From Tamarix chinensis (Eukaryota > Streptophyta > Magnoliopsida > Caryophyllales > Tamaricaceae): 64,000 nucleotides of DNA. The DNA is taken from contig CM060175.1 of the NCBI GenBank assembly GCA_030549775.1, forward strand, positions 28,873,762 to 28,937,761. The letters run 5' to 3'. The number at the start of each line of letters is the position of its first letter. Positions within the stretch are counted from its first letter, which is position 1. Both the position numbers and the translations under genes were made by a program. The notes beneath the pieces were generated by a model. The model had not been told where the DNA came from. It saw only the letters and a list, made by a program, of their open reading frames with translations, and searched no databases. Shown here piece by piece: positions 14,063 to 26,810 of the stretch.

Positions 14063-14640
14063 TCAATATTTGTTAATGATTTTTGATATAATTATTATGA
14101 TAATAGCTATTGACATAAATATTATGATGATAATTGTTGATATAATTACTATGATGATAACTATTGATATAATTATTATTATGATAATTATTAACATATT
14201 TATTACAATTATAATTGTTAATATTTTTATTAATACTATTATTATGAATAATACTATTATCATTACTAACATGATTATTATAATAATTATGATTAATGTA
14301 ATCATTATAATTATAAATATGATTATCATGATAATTATTATAATGCTAATTATAATCATTTTTATTTATAATTTGAATTGATTATTATTATTAGTAGTAG
14401 TATAATTATTAATATTGACAATATAATTAAATTAAAACTATGGTAAATATTAATATAATTATTATAATTACTATAATAATTATTAATATAATTATTGTGA
14501 TTATAATTATTCACCTAACTATTATTAATATGATATTTTAATTATTAATATAATTGTTATACAAATTATTATTATTATTATGATAATAAATATTATTGAT
14601 ATAATTTTTTATTTTTTATTATTTTATGGTGTCGAATCAG
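14063..14640. repeat. Imperfect ATT/ATA trinucleotide-rich low-complexity tract
   Basis: This is a long run of ATTATT, GATAAT and ATAATTATT variants. Both strands stay open for about 100 codons and read as poly Ile/Met, which is a by-product of the repeat and not coding. Confidence 0.85.
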
Positions 14641-17600
14641 GAATAATTATCATGAACATACTAGTAGGCGGAGAATATGATAAAAAAATAATGTGATGTT
14701 TTGAGCTTATAGTGCTTTGCTCAGATTGACGGGACAAAATATCAACATTAAGTATCCACTTTTTCATCACAAAACTATTTTCTTTTGTTTATTTTAAGAT
14801 ATTAATTTTCATTCAATTATCTCAATTTGTTGAGCCTTTCAATAAGCATACGTAGTCTTCTTGGTAACTGGCTAGGTGGAATGAGGAGAGCTAGAGGTAC
14901 TTTAGCTAAATGAGTAGTCTCGATTTTCATCATTTCTAAGAGCTTTCTACATGTAATTGCTTGTATCCAGGAAGCCATTTATTAATTGCTTATGTGCCTT
15001 ATTTGATATGTAGTTCTAAAAATGGTGTGAATCGTTCAGTTTGATTATCTAGCGGTGAGCAAATTTAAGGATACTAAGAATTTTTTGGCTAATTCAATGT
15101 AGGGTTGCTACTATTTTCCACTCTTTGATATGCAACATATGTATTGATACAAAACATAACTACAAATTTGGATGAATTTGCCATCTATTGTTTACAGAAA
15201 GCATTAATTGCTCCTACAAATGTTGCATGCCAAGTCTCATTCCCACATATATGGATTCTTAGATTTCCTTCATCTTTTGAATTTAGATTGCCTCACAAAC
15301 CCTTATCCAAGGAGTGATTATGATATTTTATTTGTCTTTGTCCATTTTTTAAAAGCATTTGAAAAGGGCAATGATGAATGTAATCCTAACATCTATTTTT
15401 ATTTTTTATTTTATTTTTTATAATATATACAAAATTCATCTAGGAATTTTTAATCGTTACATCAAATAAATATCTGTTAGATGACTCATACTTGTCGCGC
15501 TAAGTGATTTCCACTCAAAATCTTGATACTTGTTTTTGATCAATTGATATAAACCCCTAAAGTGTATTTGTCCAAGAGACCCTAGGTGTACTCACTCGAT
15601 GATGATTAAAGCTTCACCTAAAAATTATCTTAAAAGGAGATGGTTGCCTCTTATATAAATAATCTGAAGATTCTCTTAATTTTATTTGTTGGATCACCTT
15701 AATAATTCACTACATTAGTGATGGGAAACGTGTACTTTTGGTTTTCAAAAGAAGGGATGATACTTATTCATGCTCAATTCATTCACTTTAGTGCCCTTTA
15801 TTGTGAGCTTTTTAGACTAAATACTTGTAAGAAGTCATTCCACACAATATGATCATAAAACTATAGGTTTTTTGTTGAAGACTCCAAAAAAACCTTTGGA
15901 ACTTACTAGACCATTAATTTCTAATTTGATTAGGTAAGAATTGTCAAGAACATGAAACAAATAATCATGATTCTATTTTTAAAGTACTGTGTGGCATAAC
16001 ACCAATCCTTAAAATATTAGTATTAGTACTTAATAAGTTTTTGTTTGTGACAAACACTATGAATTTTTATCTACATAAAAGGGTACGTAGGCATTTGTAA
16101 TTGCAAATGTTGCCTCTTGCTCATAAGGAGTAATATGTACATATTTAGTGGAATTATTTGACATATCCTGACCTATCTTTCCATATTTATTATAATAATT
16201 TTAACCATTTTCCTCAAGTTTTTTTCTATTGGCCTAGTTTTATAGAAAAATATAAAATTAAGGTAATTAGGGTTGAAAATTAAGGAAAAGAAGCACAATA
16301 TGAAATGCAAGCTTAGAGTCATTGAAATATGGATGTACAATCATGAAAGATCTTAAAAGAGAAGTCATATGAAAAAAAATCAAGAGAAGATGATGAATAT
16401 ATAGGAAATATGTGCCCCCCTCAGTATTTATGGAAATACGAGCCTTGGTTCTCCTTCCACGAGTTCCATTAATTCATCTCACATGCATAATGCTAGAGCA
16501 AAAATTTAGGTATCATGTATTAACTAATACAGGCCATATTTTTTTCATATTTTAGATTTGATTTGTATAACCTTTTATCTATATATATAACATATATTAG
16601 ATTGAATAGAGTATCACTGAGAGAATTTTGACTTTAATTTCATTATTTCTAAACCATTAGGGTTATTTTGTTAGATTTATTTAGTTAATTGTTGTAATTG
16701 AAGAATTGAATATCACACCATGTTTGTGCATTTGCAATCCCCTAAATTCTTTCTTTCCTTTGTTTTGTTTAGTTACTTCATATTTTTTTTTATCATGTTT
16801 AATGCAATTCTCATTATTAATTTAATTTATTGAGCTTATCTTTGCCCAGTTCAATTTAACCTTTATTATTTTATTTCTCTATGTTTATTAAAGTTATGAT
16901 TTTTAGGTATTTAGAATCTGCGCGTTCTAGTTTTATCAATATATTAGGCTAGATTAGTATAGGGTTGGTGGATAATTGAAGGTCATGGGATAATTAATTG
17001 TGAGATGTGAATTGAACTTAATTTTTATTATATTTTTGGTTAGATTAATAACTAATTTTAATGATCATCAATTTAAGATTTGTGTTTTATTATCTAGCTT
17101 GATCACCTAGTAATTTGAGTGCTAAGCAGATGCAAATATGTAATTGTTAACATATACATCCACAAGTAGCAAATTGGTTATTGATTTAATCTATGTTTAT
17201 TAATCTTTAGAACTACATAATCCAAGCAAATTGTAATTATAGTTCTAGTTTAGTTGTTCCCTAATTGTTAATGCTGCTATTAATTAAATCTAAATATCGT
17301 ATCCTACGTTATTAGTTGGTTATACAATAAATCATGAATGGACCTTGGTTTATTTGTATAAGGGAATTCTATTATATGGATGCATGTCAACTTTTGTAGG
17401 TTAACTTTAGGTAATTATTTTATTCAATAATCGATTGATTTCTCCATATTGAATATGTCATCTGACTCCTATTATTCCATTATTATTCTTCAGTTATTAT
17501 GTTAATTGCTAGCTTTTATTATTTTCATTATTAGTTATTAGTCTACTTTATTGGATAACTGGTGGAATTTATATAATAATAAAAATATATGAATTACATT

Positions 17601-17644
17601 TCTCTTTTTATGGGATTGACCCCTATTCACTGCTTACTAATTGT
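14641..17644. other. Unassigned AT-rich sequence
   Basis: No ORF, RNA gene or element end could be supported. Near 17600 a phrase (CTTTTTATGGGATTGACCCC then ACTGCTTACTAATTGTGTAA) resembles sequence often seen in plant LTR retroelements, so part of this stretch is probably retroelement-derived. Confidence 0.3.
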
Positions 17645-20600
17645 GTAACATATCTATTTTTTAATACTGAAAAAACTCATTTTAAAACACTATAAAAGTG
17701 GAAAAACTAAATATACCTAAGAAAAATGGAATACTACCACCACACCTAACATAAGATAGGGGTCAACGACTTGTTACATATTAGATACTATGCTAAGAAA
17801 CCAAACCCATCAAAATAAAGGTAGAGTGGGCAAGAAACATGGTATATACATAGCAAAGAAAATGTTTACAAAGAAGGACCTTAACAGTCCCCAAATATGA
17901 ATACATGAAAGGAGATTAAACTAAAGTATAAGATTACAAAGAAAGCAACAGTATGGCGTAGCTCCAAACCTTGGTCCGTTGTAAAAAAAAAAGATTATTG
18001 ATATCAAGCCCAAAATGAGGTAGACCTAGTACCAGAGACCCAAAAAGAACCTAAACATGGTCCTCTGCTCGTCGGAATGAGTAGGTGACCAAAGAAAGGG
18101 GCACACCAATACACTTTGTACTGAGTAAGCCGAGTTACCTTCTCAAGAAAAGTGACGAGCATATAATTTCCTAGTATAATATGGAGGTTAAACTAAACAT
18201 ATATCATATTTATGCCATAAAATTAGATATGCATGTTCTATCATGGTCATATAATATATTAAGACCTCATGCTAGACAAGACTTATACAAATTAGGACTC
18301 ATCATTCTTATCAACATAATTTGAACATCATAGATAACAACATACCATTTAATAAGTAGGTTGTTCAAACAATTTATCAAGGCTTCTACAACCCATTCAC
18401 ATAATTTTCCATTGGGTATATTTATCAAGCTTGCATAAGTCATTAGGTCATTAATTTACAAGCCATTATTTCTCTTTCTCTTTTACTTTTTTTTTCATTT
18501 TTATTTATCCACACCTTCATCCTTATTCTATGTACCACCTCATGGTCTCATATACCATGGAAGCCTATCCAAACTAGAGGACACAAAGTCTGGCTGAAGC
18601 CAAGTAACTTACCTAGGTGACCAAAACTTTTAGTATTGATACCCCCTAGCACATCATTAGTGTCTAGAGTAGGTAAACCATAAAGATTCCACATAAAAGA
18701 AAATCCTAGAGGCACTAATAAACATCTAGAAGAAGACTAAACCCAGTAGCTAATCAAGGATTTGGTACTCTAGACTCATGCATAGCTTGATTATCTTCCT
18801 ATTTAAGTGATTAACGTGTTATTTTCCAAGGTTATGTTATCATACAAGGCCCATGCAACATTCAAGTAACACATCCATATACTCAATTATTCCATCTTAA
18901 CCATTATTACCCTCCAACCATGTGGTGGAATTTCCATTAGTGCTTAGCCAAGTGCAAATTAACCCTATAAGGTATTCCATTTATGCCAAAATCTGGCTTA
19001 TCTCATTCAAAAGTATTATCATAGCATACTCATTATAATTTACTAATAAAATTATTCCAAGGGCACTAAATAGACTATCATGAATTTTGATCATTTTAAT
19101 CCATCCAATAGGTTATTTAATTCATACCAAGATCGGTGTTCTCATCATTAAAGGATCTTGTTATAGCATTATGCAAAGTATCAAAGCAAAGAAAGAGCAA
19201 AAGAGCAAAACAATATACTCTGCCTGAATTGATCGACTAGTTTCACTCAACCAAAACTCTATCAGTTCTGGTTAGACCAGTTAGACCAGTTAATTGTTAT
19301 AAGAATAATCTATCAGTTCTGACAAACTAATAGATGGGTTTAAGTAGAGAGCAACTAAAGTCACCATAGGCCAAATGGTTGATCGATTTGAGCCAACCAG
19401 TTGACTTTTTTTTTGATCATTCCATCGATTTGCTCCCACACAACACATATAAGACATTTTACACATGATTCACACTCTAAAATATTACCACATCCAAACC
19501 AAAATATGCCATAAACAACTATAAATATTTAACAAGCACATAAACTGAATCATGCTTCACTTTCAAGCAAATTGACCCTATTTTCTCTTCTTAATTAATT
19601 CAGCACACATTAATTAGAAAGCCCAAATCACATGTAGGTATAAAAAATTAATATCTTGTAGAGTACATCACATCACATGCTTATTTAGGCTAGATTTTAA
19701 AGGTAAGAATAACTTACTTGATGCTTAACAAAGTTTCCTACTAAAGAGGAAAAACTCAAGCCGAAAAATTTTGACTTTTAAAACCTTTAAAAATAACAAA
19801 TATAATTATGAAATCATTAAATAAATTTCAAAAATCAATAACTTCAAATTAGAAAAGAAAAAGGCTTACTCGTTCCAAGAGAAAAATAGAGAATGCTTTA
19901 TCTATAAATAACTCAACTTTCTCCTAAATCTATCTCTTTCTTGCATAAGAATAAAACAAGAGGGAACTAAGGAAAAGATAGAAGAGTGAAAGGAATTCAA
20001 AAGTAAGCTTGAAGTGGAGAGAACATTAACATAAGCTCTAAAGGATTGATATTGTTCAGAGGCTGAAAGAAAGGTGAGAAGAAGGGGTGATTAGGGTTAT
20101 TTATAGCCAACAAATTAGTTAAGAAATGAGTGAGGTTATGCAATAGATCAAAAACCCTAATTTTACATATCAAATTTGAGTTTAACAAGCAAATTTATCA
20201 AAACTAGGTTTACTCCTATTCCAAAGCTCAAATGGTGAATTTTTAGAGAATGTAGGTTGAGCTTATCCAGAAAATATCAAACACAAGAAGAAAAATGGAA
20301 GATCAGCGAGGGAAGGGCATATTCCAACCAAGTAGGAATAGTTTGGAAATTAAAGCATACAATATGAGGTGTGCAGAGGAGAGAGGAAGAAGAAGGTAGG
20401 AGTGAGGTCATCCTCTCCCTCAACTATCAAAATTGAGCCCTTCAATATGTTTGAGGTAGCAATGAAAGCCAAATAAAATATAAAAAAAAGGTTTAATAAT
20501 CACTCAATAATAGCTTGTAGTTAGATTATCGAAGTTCCATTTTGATGCAAGGAATTTCCCAGATATCAAGCTTCGATAAGTACTTAGCCTGACAAATCAA

Positions 20601-20760
20601 GCAGTCAATTTAGCTACATAAGCCAATTGTTCTATATACGAGTCGATAATTTTTTCTAAACCAATCCATTAGTTTCGTTAAACAAAACCCTTTACTAAAA
20701 CAATGAATTAGTTAATTGGTTGTTCGCTTCAATACACAAGCATACGAATATCATAGTAGC
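17645..20760 (-). mobile_element. LTR-like sequence, minus orientation, related in layout to the long-LTR family
   Basis: At 18060-18140 the order CTCTGCTCGTCGGAATGAGTAGG then TTTGTACTGAGTAAG matches the conserved module at 44826-44900 and 32885-32950. In all three cases the module lies in the same strand sense. A minus-strand TATA box (GGCTATAAATAACC) lies at about 20096-20106, upstream of the module in the minus direction, as expected for an LTR. A repeated phrase around GACCAGTTGA / GTTGATCGATTT occurs at 19225-19420. Precise ends and a target duplication were not found. Confidence 0.4.
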
Positions 20761-23229
20761 AAAATAAGGTTGTATCCTCAGGGACTTTGGTGTTAACTAC
20801 TATTTTTTATCACTTTTGAATATCTAAATAGATTAACTAGAAATGGATGGGTCAAAACCCTTTAGGTAAATAAAATTTTTTGATGGAAACTACTAATTAT
20901 GAACTCAATCAATAAGAAACAAGCCTAAGATTGAATTTAAGTGATAATTCTAATGTAATTTAATAAATCAATCTATCTTGTGTCATATTTATTCAATATG
21001 TTAGGAAAAATTAGCCAAAACTAACGATTAATCTATTTCAACAGCTAAAAGTCATGCTCAATTAAATCTAAAAACCTATTTTCATGGCTATAGAACTAAT
21101 TAAACTCATTAAGAATAATCTAATTCAATCAATTCCTGAGAATCCCCAATCTACTTTTGTGAGTCATTAATTCATATTTAGTTGATAATTTATGGTGTTA
21201 GTTATAATCTTTCAACTCTAATTAACAACCTAATTAGATTAAAATAGCGATCAATTGTTCTAACCCTAATCAATTAAATTCTAGCAATTGAATAACACAA
21301 TTCCAATAATTCCAATAGTAATTTAATCAATTCATCAAATCAAAAACAGAATCAAACTAATTAGATCCTAGAACAATTAATTACTCATGTATAATTAAAG
21401 TTATAAAGCATAATAATTATATCAAGAACATAATAGTACAAGATAAAAAGAAGAATGTAATAGATGGAGTTCAATGCGGTGGTTCAATCTTGTAGAATTG
21501 ATGTTACAGATTAAAATCATAAGATTTAATCTAATGGGTTTTTGCATAAAAGAGAGATAAAATCAAATAGAAATTATAGATTCAAGAGAAGGCTAACCCC
21601 CAATATATCCCTCGAGTCATCCTCAAATAGGTCTTTATATATCCTCCGTTGAATGTTGTTGTTCGATCCTCTAAAATCGTGTTGAGAAAACAAAATCTGA
21701 CACCCAACACACCCATTTTGGTTAACATGGCTAGGCCGTGTTGGGGTTAAAGACTAGGTAACTGCACTGAAAATCTACATGGCCATGTTGGCTCATAACT
21801 CTCCTATGTGACCGACACATGTCAAATCACACTTAGCTCATCGTTTTTTCTGCTTAAGGTCACAAAGGAGTACTCATTTTTTTAAAAGTATAATAGTTGT
21901 AAGCACCTATTGACATGATAATAACCCATACTTCTGAGGGTTTAGTGCCAAGCACTCAATGTGATAGACTATAAATTTTTTTCCTTGAATATTTCTCTAG
22001 TAACCTGATGCAGGAGCATCCATTGAACATAATGATTGTCATATTCATTCTAATCCTCAAGGTAAGGAAGATGATTTAGCTTTCATAATATTGGAGCCTA
22101 TCATGTTAAATATTCTTGATAATTCTAATATGCTTGACATTAAAAACCATTCAAGTTATTCTTGTAAGTATGTTACATATTTGTAAGAAGATGATGTTCA
22201 TACACATTGATGTGTACAAGTATTCCAAGGCATGCAAGACTATGACATACATGGGATGATACATTACAAAAAGAGATAGAGTGATGATATTCATTATTTT
22301 TATAAACTTGTTGTAAACCCTAACCCTAAGTATATTTTATGTAAGTTAGGGTATGACTATAATTTCATGTATGTATCTTAGTCTATTGTATAGTTTTGTA
22401 ATATTAATCCTTAGTATCATTTAACCAATGATATTATTCTATGGAGTAAGGTTAATATGGGCTTAATTCAACCATGATTAATGGGCTGGATTAGGTGGGT
22501 AAACTTGGCTGGTTAAGGAAGCTCACCACCAAGCTTATTCTTTCCTATATATACCTTTTGTGCACAACATTTGTATAGAGAATTGAATAGAATGAATAAT
22601 AAGAATTTTGATTAAACTTTGAGCAAGAGAGCTAAAGTCTAATCCTCCTTTTTGGGTCTGTATTGAGTAAGGAAAATCTGGGATTAATCCTTCCTCAAAT
22701 CTATCTTCACACGACGCATTTGAACACCTTCAAATCTGCTGAAACACCTTCATCTTGTAACATCAATTTCTTCGTCTATAATCCACCAAATCAATTCATT
22801 CTTTTTGCATTAGATCATGGGTGATAGCTTCTAATACAAATTTTGATCCAACCTTCCGTTACTTTGATAAAAACCACATCATAACCAAAGAGTAGTTTAC
22901 GATGAAATCCATTCCTATTATAATACCCCAAAAATTTGCTTTGCCTAATCCTGGATCATTACATCCTAATTTGATTCTAATATCAAAAAATATTATTTTT
23001 ACCTTTAACTCAATCCCTTAATTCTGAAACTTTAACCGAATTCGAAACCTTGACTTGGATAAACTGTAATTCGTAAACCAAAATCAAAACCCGATAAAAA
23101 TTCCACTAATTCTAATTACTTATGGCTAATCCAAAATGACTTTGTCCTTTTCTTTCTCATTTTGTTTTCTTTCTTTCTTCTCCTCCTCATTTCATTTACC
23201 TTAAGCTACACACATTTGAAATTGTTGCA
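20761..23229. other. Retroelement-derived, AT-rich; possible LTR promoter at about 22545
   Basis: No gene is supported. Near 20755-20800 the phrase AGCAAAATAAGGTTGTATCC then CTCAGGGAC resembles a motif common in plant retroelements. A TATA box (CCTATATATACC, about 22544-22555) followed by GAATAGAATGAATAATAAG (about 22585) looks like the U3/R part of an LTR. A short CCCTAACCCTAA run lies at 22318-22330. Nothing else could be assigned. Confidence 0.3.
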
Positions 23230-23472
23230 ACTTGCACCTCCCACTTTGATGCAAACCAAGGAGTTGGACTTGTTAATCATACACTTGGGCAAGATGCAAA
23301 TCCTTCACAAGACCCTTTGTCGCTTCCAAGTGGTCCAATTACAAGACTTAGAGCCAAACATTTCAATGAAACACTAAATAGGCTAATCCAAGAGATTTGG
23401 ACTGATTCTAAACAGATCAAGATGGGCTCAAATAATAATCAAGAATTAGTCAAACATCACAAAGAATTTTAA
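23230..23472 (+). pseudogene. C-terminal end of a Ty3/gypsy polyprotein
   Basis: In the frame ending at the TAA at 23470-23472 the translation contains DPLSLPSGPITRLRAK, then LNRLIQEIWTDSK. This is the tail that follows the integrase in one group of plant Ty3/gypsy polyproteins (PSGPITRSRAK-type). Only about 80 residues remain. The upstream sequence reads as an unrelated hydrophobic ORF, so the element is 5'-truncated here. The following 23473-24150 stretch is probably its LTR. Confidence 0.6.
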
Positions 23473-24150
23473 GAGACTAATATTTATCCAAAAACATTTC
23501 CAACATGAGCTAGCCATCAAAAGGCATGAATTTGATGAGTTTCAAGAGGATTAAAACATAGTCTTGAATGGTTATGTTAAATACATTAAAATTAGTCATT
23601 TAGCTATTTATGGTTGCCTTTAGAAGTCTAAGAGGCCTAAAAACACATGGGAACTTGTTTATTTTGTTATTTGTGCTGTTTTAAAGCTTTAATTATGACT
23701 TTTCCTATTCTAGGAGGGTGTTTTAAAGCTTTAGTTATGACTTGTCCTATTCTAGCTTTAGTTATGTCTTTTTTCTATTCTAGGAGGGTGTTTTAAAGCT
23801 TTAGTTGTGACTTTTCCTATTCTTGGAGGGTTGTTCCAAGTATATATATGGGTATTTCAAAATGAATAATGATATATATAATGTTTTCATAAATTATCAT
23901 ATTTGTGAGGTTTTGTGTTCCTCTTCGTTCTTAAAATAACTTGTAGAACTTATCAAGTTAATATTGTGGCGTTCAAACAACCAAACTTATCACCCCGATT
24001 GTTGAGAGATTTTCATGTTTTCTAGGTGTGGTGTTTCAATCCTTCATAGTCTTGGTTTTCATCTTGTTGGGTGTTGGGTCAAGGGTCAAGCAATCTTGTC
24101 TTCACGAACTTGGGGTTCTAAACCATCGTTGCTATTGGGTTTCATCACAG
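23473..24150 (+). mobile_element. Probable LTR of the 23.2-kb Ty3/gypsy remnant, with internal tandem repeats
   Basis: About three copies of a repeat (GGAGGGTGTTTTAAAGCTTT then AGTTATGACTTTTCCTATTC) lie between about 23675 and 23830. They are followed by a TATA box (AGTATATATATGGG, about 23838-23850) and a leader rich in short pyrimidine runs, the usual U3-R-U5 order of this group. The LTR boundaries are uncertain. Confidence 0.45.
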
Positions 24151-24890
24151 CTGTTGATGGAGTTCATATCACACTTGCATCATCACCCATCACCTTTCTG
24201 CACCCTCACCCATTATCCTTCTTTTTCTCCTTCTTCATCCTTTGCAGACTTGCACACCCATGTGCAGACCCTGCCACTATTCTTCCTCCTATTCCCCTCA
24301 TCCTTACACAACACATACATTAAACCATCACCACTCTCACTCTATAGCTACTACCCTACTCCTCACCATCCTCTGGAACCATCATCGTCATCACCTTGTA
24401 GATGCCCCATCAACATCATCATTGTCGCATGCCCCCTGTTCTTTTTCTTCTTCCCTAATGTACACCACACACACTCACACACACACACACACGTGTGTGT
24501 GTGTGTGTACTAAACACTCTTCTTCCCTTATCTTTGGCTTTCCTCAATTCTACAATTTTGTGTCTAAAACACTACCCAAGCACTCCCTCTTCCTTCTCCG
24601 CTCTTCCCTCTCTCTTTTCTTCTTCTTCTTCTTCTTCTTCCTCATTTCCCTGTTTTTGGCCTGTGCACCACCTCGGCCACCACTCGCCTCCCATAAGTTG
24701 GTGGACTGACCACCAAGGTTGCCCCAACCTTCCCCAACACCGTCACTAGCCATCGCCACCGACCACAACACCTGTTTCCTTCTTCTTTCCCTCATTTGTC
24801 TCACTTTTATAGAGTGTACGACCTATACATCACCTGCAACATAGTCGTGCAACACTTAAAATCACTTGCCTCACAGCCATGCAACATGTT
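24151..24890. other. Pyrimidine-rich region with simple repeats, no gene
   Basis: The plus strand is rich in CCT, CAC and TTC. Long open frames on both strands (for example 24028-24513, 24242-24709, minus 24550-24804) consist of low-complexity Ser/His/Pro or Arg/Lys/Glu and overlap one another. I treat them as composition artefacts. A (TTC)n run lies at about 24618-24645. Confidence 0.6.
24477..24508. repeat. Perfect 32-bp inverted repeat (AC)8(GT)8
   Basis: A run of alternating AC switches at 24492/24493 to alternating GT, giving two 16-base arms with no spacer. Every position alternates purine and pyrimidine. Confidence 0.9.
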
Positions 24891-24891
24891 T

Positions 24892-25240
24892 ATTATGTTG
24901 AAAGGGAGTAATAATGGGTGAGAGGTGCCATTATGTCATATTTATAGAAATATATCTTATGGTATGAAATATGGGCTTAAGGATATTATGTTATTGAAAG
25001 AAAGTAAGAATGGGTGAGAGGTACCATTAAATTATGTTTTTATTGTGACAATGTCATATTTGTGGAAGTATATCTTATGGTACAAAATATGGGTTTAAGA
25101 ATATTATGTTACTAAAAGAAAATAATAATTGGTGAGAGGTACCACTATGTTATGATTTTGTTGTAATAATGTCATATTTGTGGAAATATATCTTTTGGTA
25201 TGAAATAAAGGCTTAAGAATGTTATGTTATCTTATGATAT
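24892..25240 (+). repeat. Tandem repeat, about 120-bp unit, three copies
   Basis: Each copy carries GGGTGAGAGGTACCAT (or a close variant), then TGTCATATTTGTGGAA, then TATATCTTATGGTATGAAAT and ATGGGCTTAAG. Copies start near 24892, 24985 and 25105. The first lacks a roughly 25-bp internal piece, and a partial fourth follows to about 25250. No coding potential is seen. Confidence 0.8.
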
Positions 25241-26438
25241 GAAATATGGGTTAAATGATTTTTAATAAATAGATTTAATGATTATCATGAGGTATGATGA
25301 TAAATTGTGGTCTTGAAAAATAATATGTGTGGAACGTACAAGATTTTATAAAATACAGATTATTATTTATGCTTAAGGGTAATTTGGTCATTAAGGGATA
25401 ATAAATAAATTTTGGTATTTTATGTATTATGTGGATTAAAATATGATAATAATAGCATGAAAAATTCTTGGAAATATTATTGCGGTTTGGAGTCCTTAAA
25501 TGATTTAATTTATAACTAGGGGCAAACTATCTTATAATGATAATACCATTATTCCATGTATAAGATCTAAAGATTATAAATATTTTTGAATACGTTGTTA
25601 ATTTTTGACCTTATGAGGTTATCTATAAATAATGGATATCATGTGAATTTCATGGGATGTGTTATGACAAATATGTGGAATTTGGGTTTTGGACATTCTG
25701 TGAGTAATATATTGGGATGAGATTATTAAAGTGTATGTATGGGAATTAGATCGTACATTTTGAGTATGATAATAACAATGAGATTTGGAGATGATATAAT
25801 ATAAGTTGTGTGGAATAATTTATATGGGAGAATGAATACTAATGGGTTTGTAATTAGGGTTTGAAAGGACTTAATTAAATATTTTATATGGGAGTGCATA
25901 TTCAATAATTAAAGTACTTTCCATAATCATACCATTAATATAATCATTAAGATTTATGGTTATTATCAATTTTAAGATAATAATGATTTCCATTTTTTAA
26001 CATATTAGTGTGTTTAGTAACTTATGTATGCTAAAAACTATTTTTGGTTATAAAAATAATAATTAACGGAATTATATTCTTACTCTTATGTGTCTCTTTC
26101 TCTCTGGAAGAGGCGTTGCAGCATATTTAGCATTAAGTAATAATGATAATATATTGTGTTTTTTTAATGCTTAACAATTTTCTATTTTTTATTAATTACT
26201 CATATATTTTTGTAATTAGGCTTATCCTAATATTATTAATAATTATTATGTTAGATTTCGACAGCTGGGGCAATAATTATTTAATTATACTTTAAACCGC
26301 TGCTATATTTGGCTGTAATGTTAATGTCATATTAGAAAGATTTTCGTTGATATGCTCAAATTATTAAAATTGAATGACATAATAATAAATATCTGGGTGC
26401 AGTGCCGGTTCCACTTAAAATATACTGCTCTAACTACT
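25241..26438. other. Unassigned AT-rich sequence
   Basis: No gene, RNA or element end supported. One phrase (AAGGGTAATTTGGTCATT at about 25375) resembles the degenerate repeats at 7190-7610. Confidence 0.4.
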
Positions 26439-26627
26439 ATGGTGGTGTTTATAATTTTAGCTTTTCTTGCATCTACTTGGGAAGTTCAAGCTTGTTTCAA
26501 ATTTGAAATGCCAAGCTTCATAAATATTATTTCCAATGGGAGCTGGCTGGCTTTGAAATATCATGGAAATCTACGTTCACAAAACATCAATGATCCTATA
26601 TTCTTCTCAGTAGAGGAACTAAGATAA
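26439..26627 (+). CDS. Small putative secreted protein, possibly S1 self-incompatibility-homologue-like fragment
   Basis: From the ATG at 26439 the ORF encodes 62 residues. A hydrophobic N-terminus (MVVFIILAFLASTWEVQA) looks like a signal peptide with cleavage before Cys19. The rest contains SNGSWLALKYHGNLRSQ, which recalls the '(N/S)NGxWLxLKYHCKSK' strand of plant S1-like (SPH) secreted proteins, with the usual Cys replaced by Gly. SPH proteins are normally about 110-150 aa, so this would be a truncated copy. The frame stays open upstream to 26352, but the signal-like start favours 26439. The family match is from memory and weak; the ORF could be chance. It lies just before block B. Confidence 0.3.
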   Translation: MVVFIILAFLASTWEVQACFKFEMPSFINIISNGSWLALKYHGNLRSQNINDPIFFSVEELR

Positions 26628-26810
26628 ACCCTTTGAATAGTTCACATCCAAACCTTGATAATCTAAATATTGAATCTGCTTTATGATCTAATATTCTACA
26701 ATTACAAGGATCATTTTTATTTATTTATTTATTTTATGATGATTTGCTTTAGAATGACAGTTTTTGGGGCAAGTTTTGGTATTTTTGTTGATTAGCGTAT
26801 TGATCTAGCC

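Noticed and set aside
14063..14381. Two overlapping ORFs of about 100 codons on opposite strands
   Set aside because: Low-complexity ATT/GAT tract; Ile/Met-only proteins on both strands are not credible genes.
24028..24804. Ser/His/Pro-rich and Arg/Lys/Glu-rich ORFs up to 161 codons
   Set aside because: Pyrimidine-rich composition and microsatellites; overlapping open frames on both strands and no domain.
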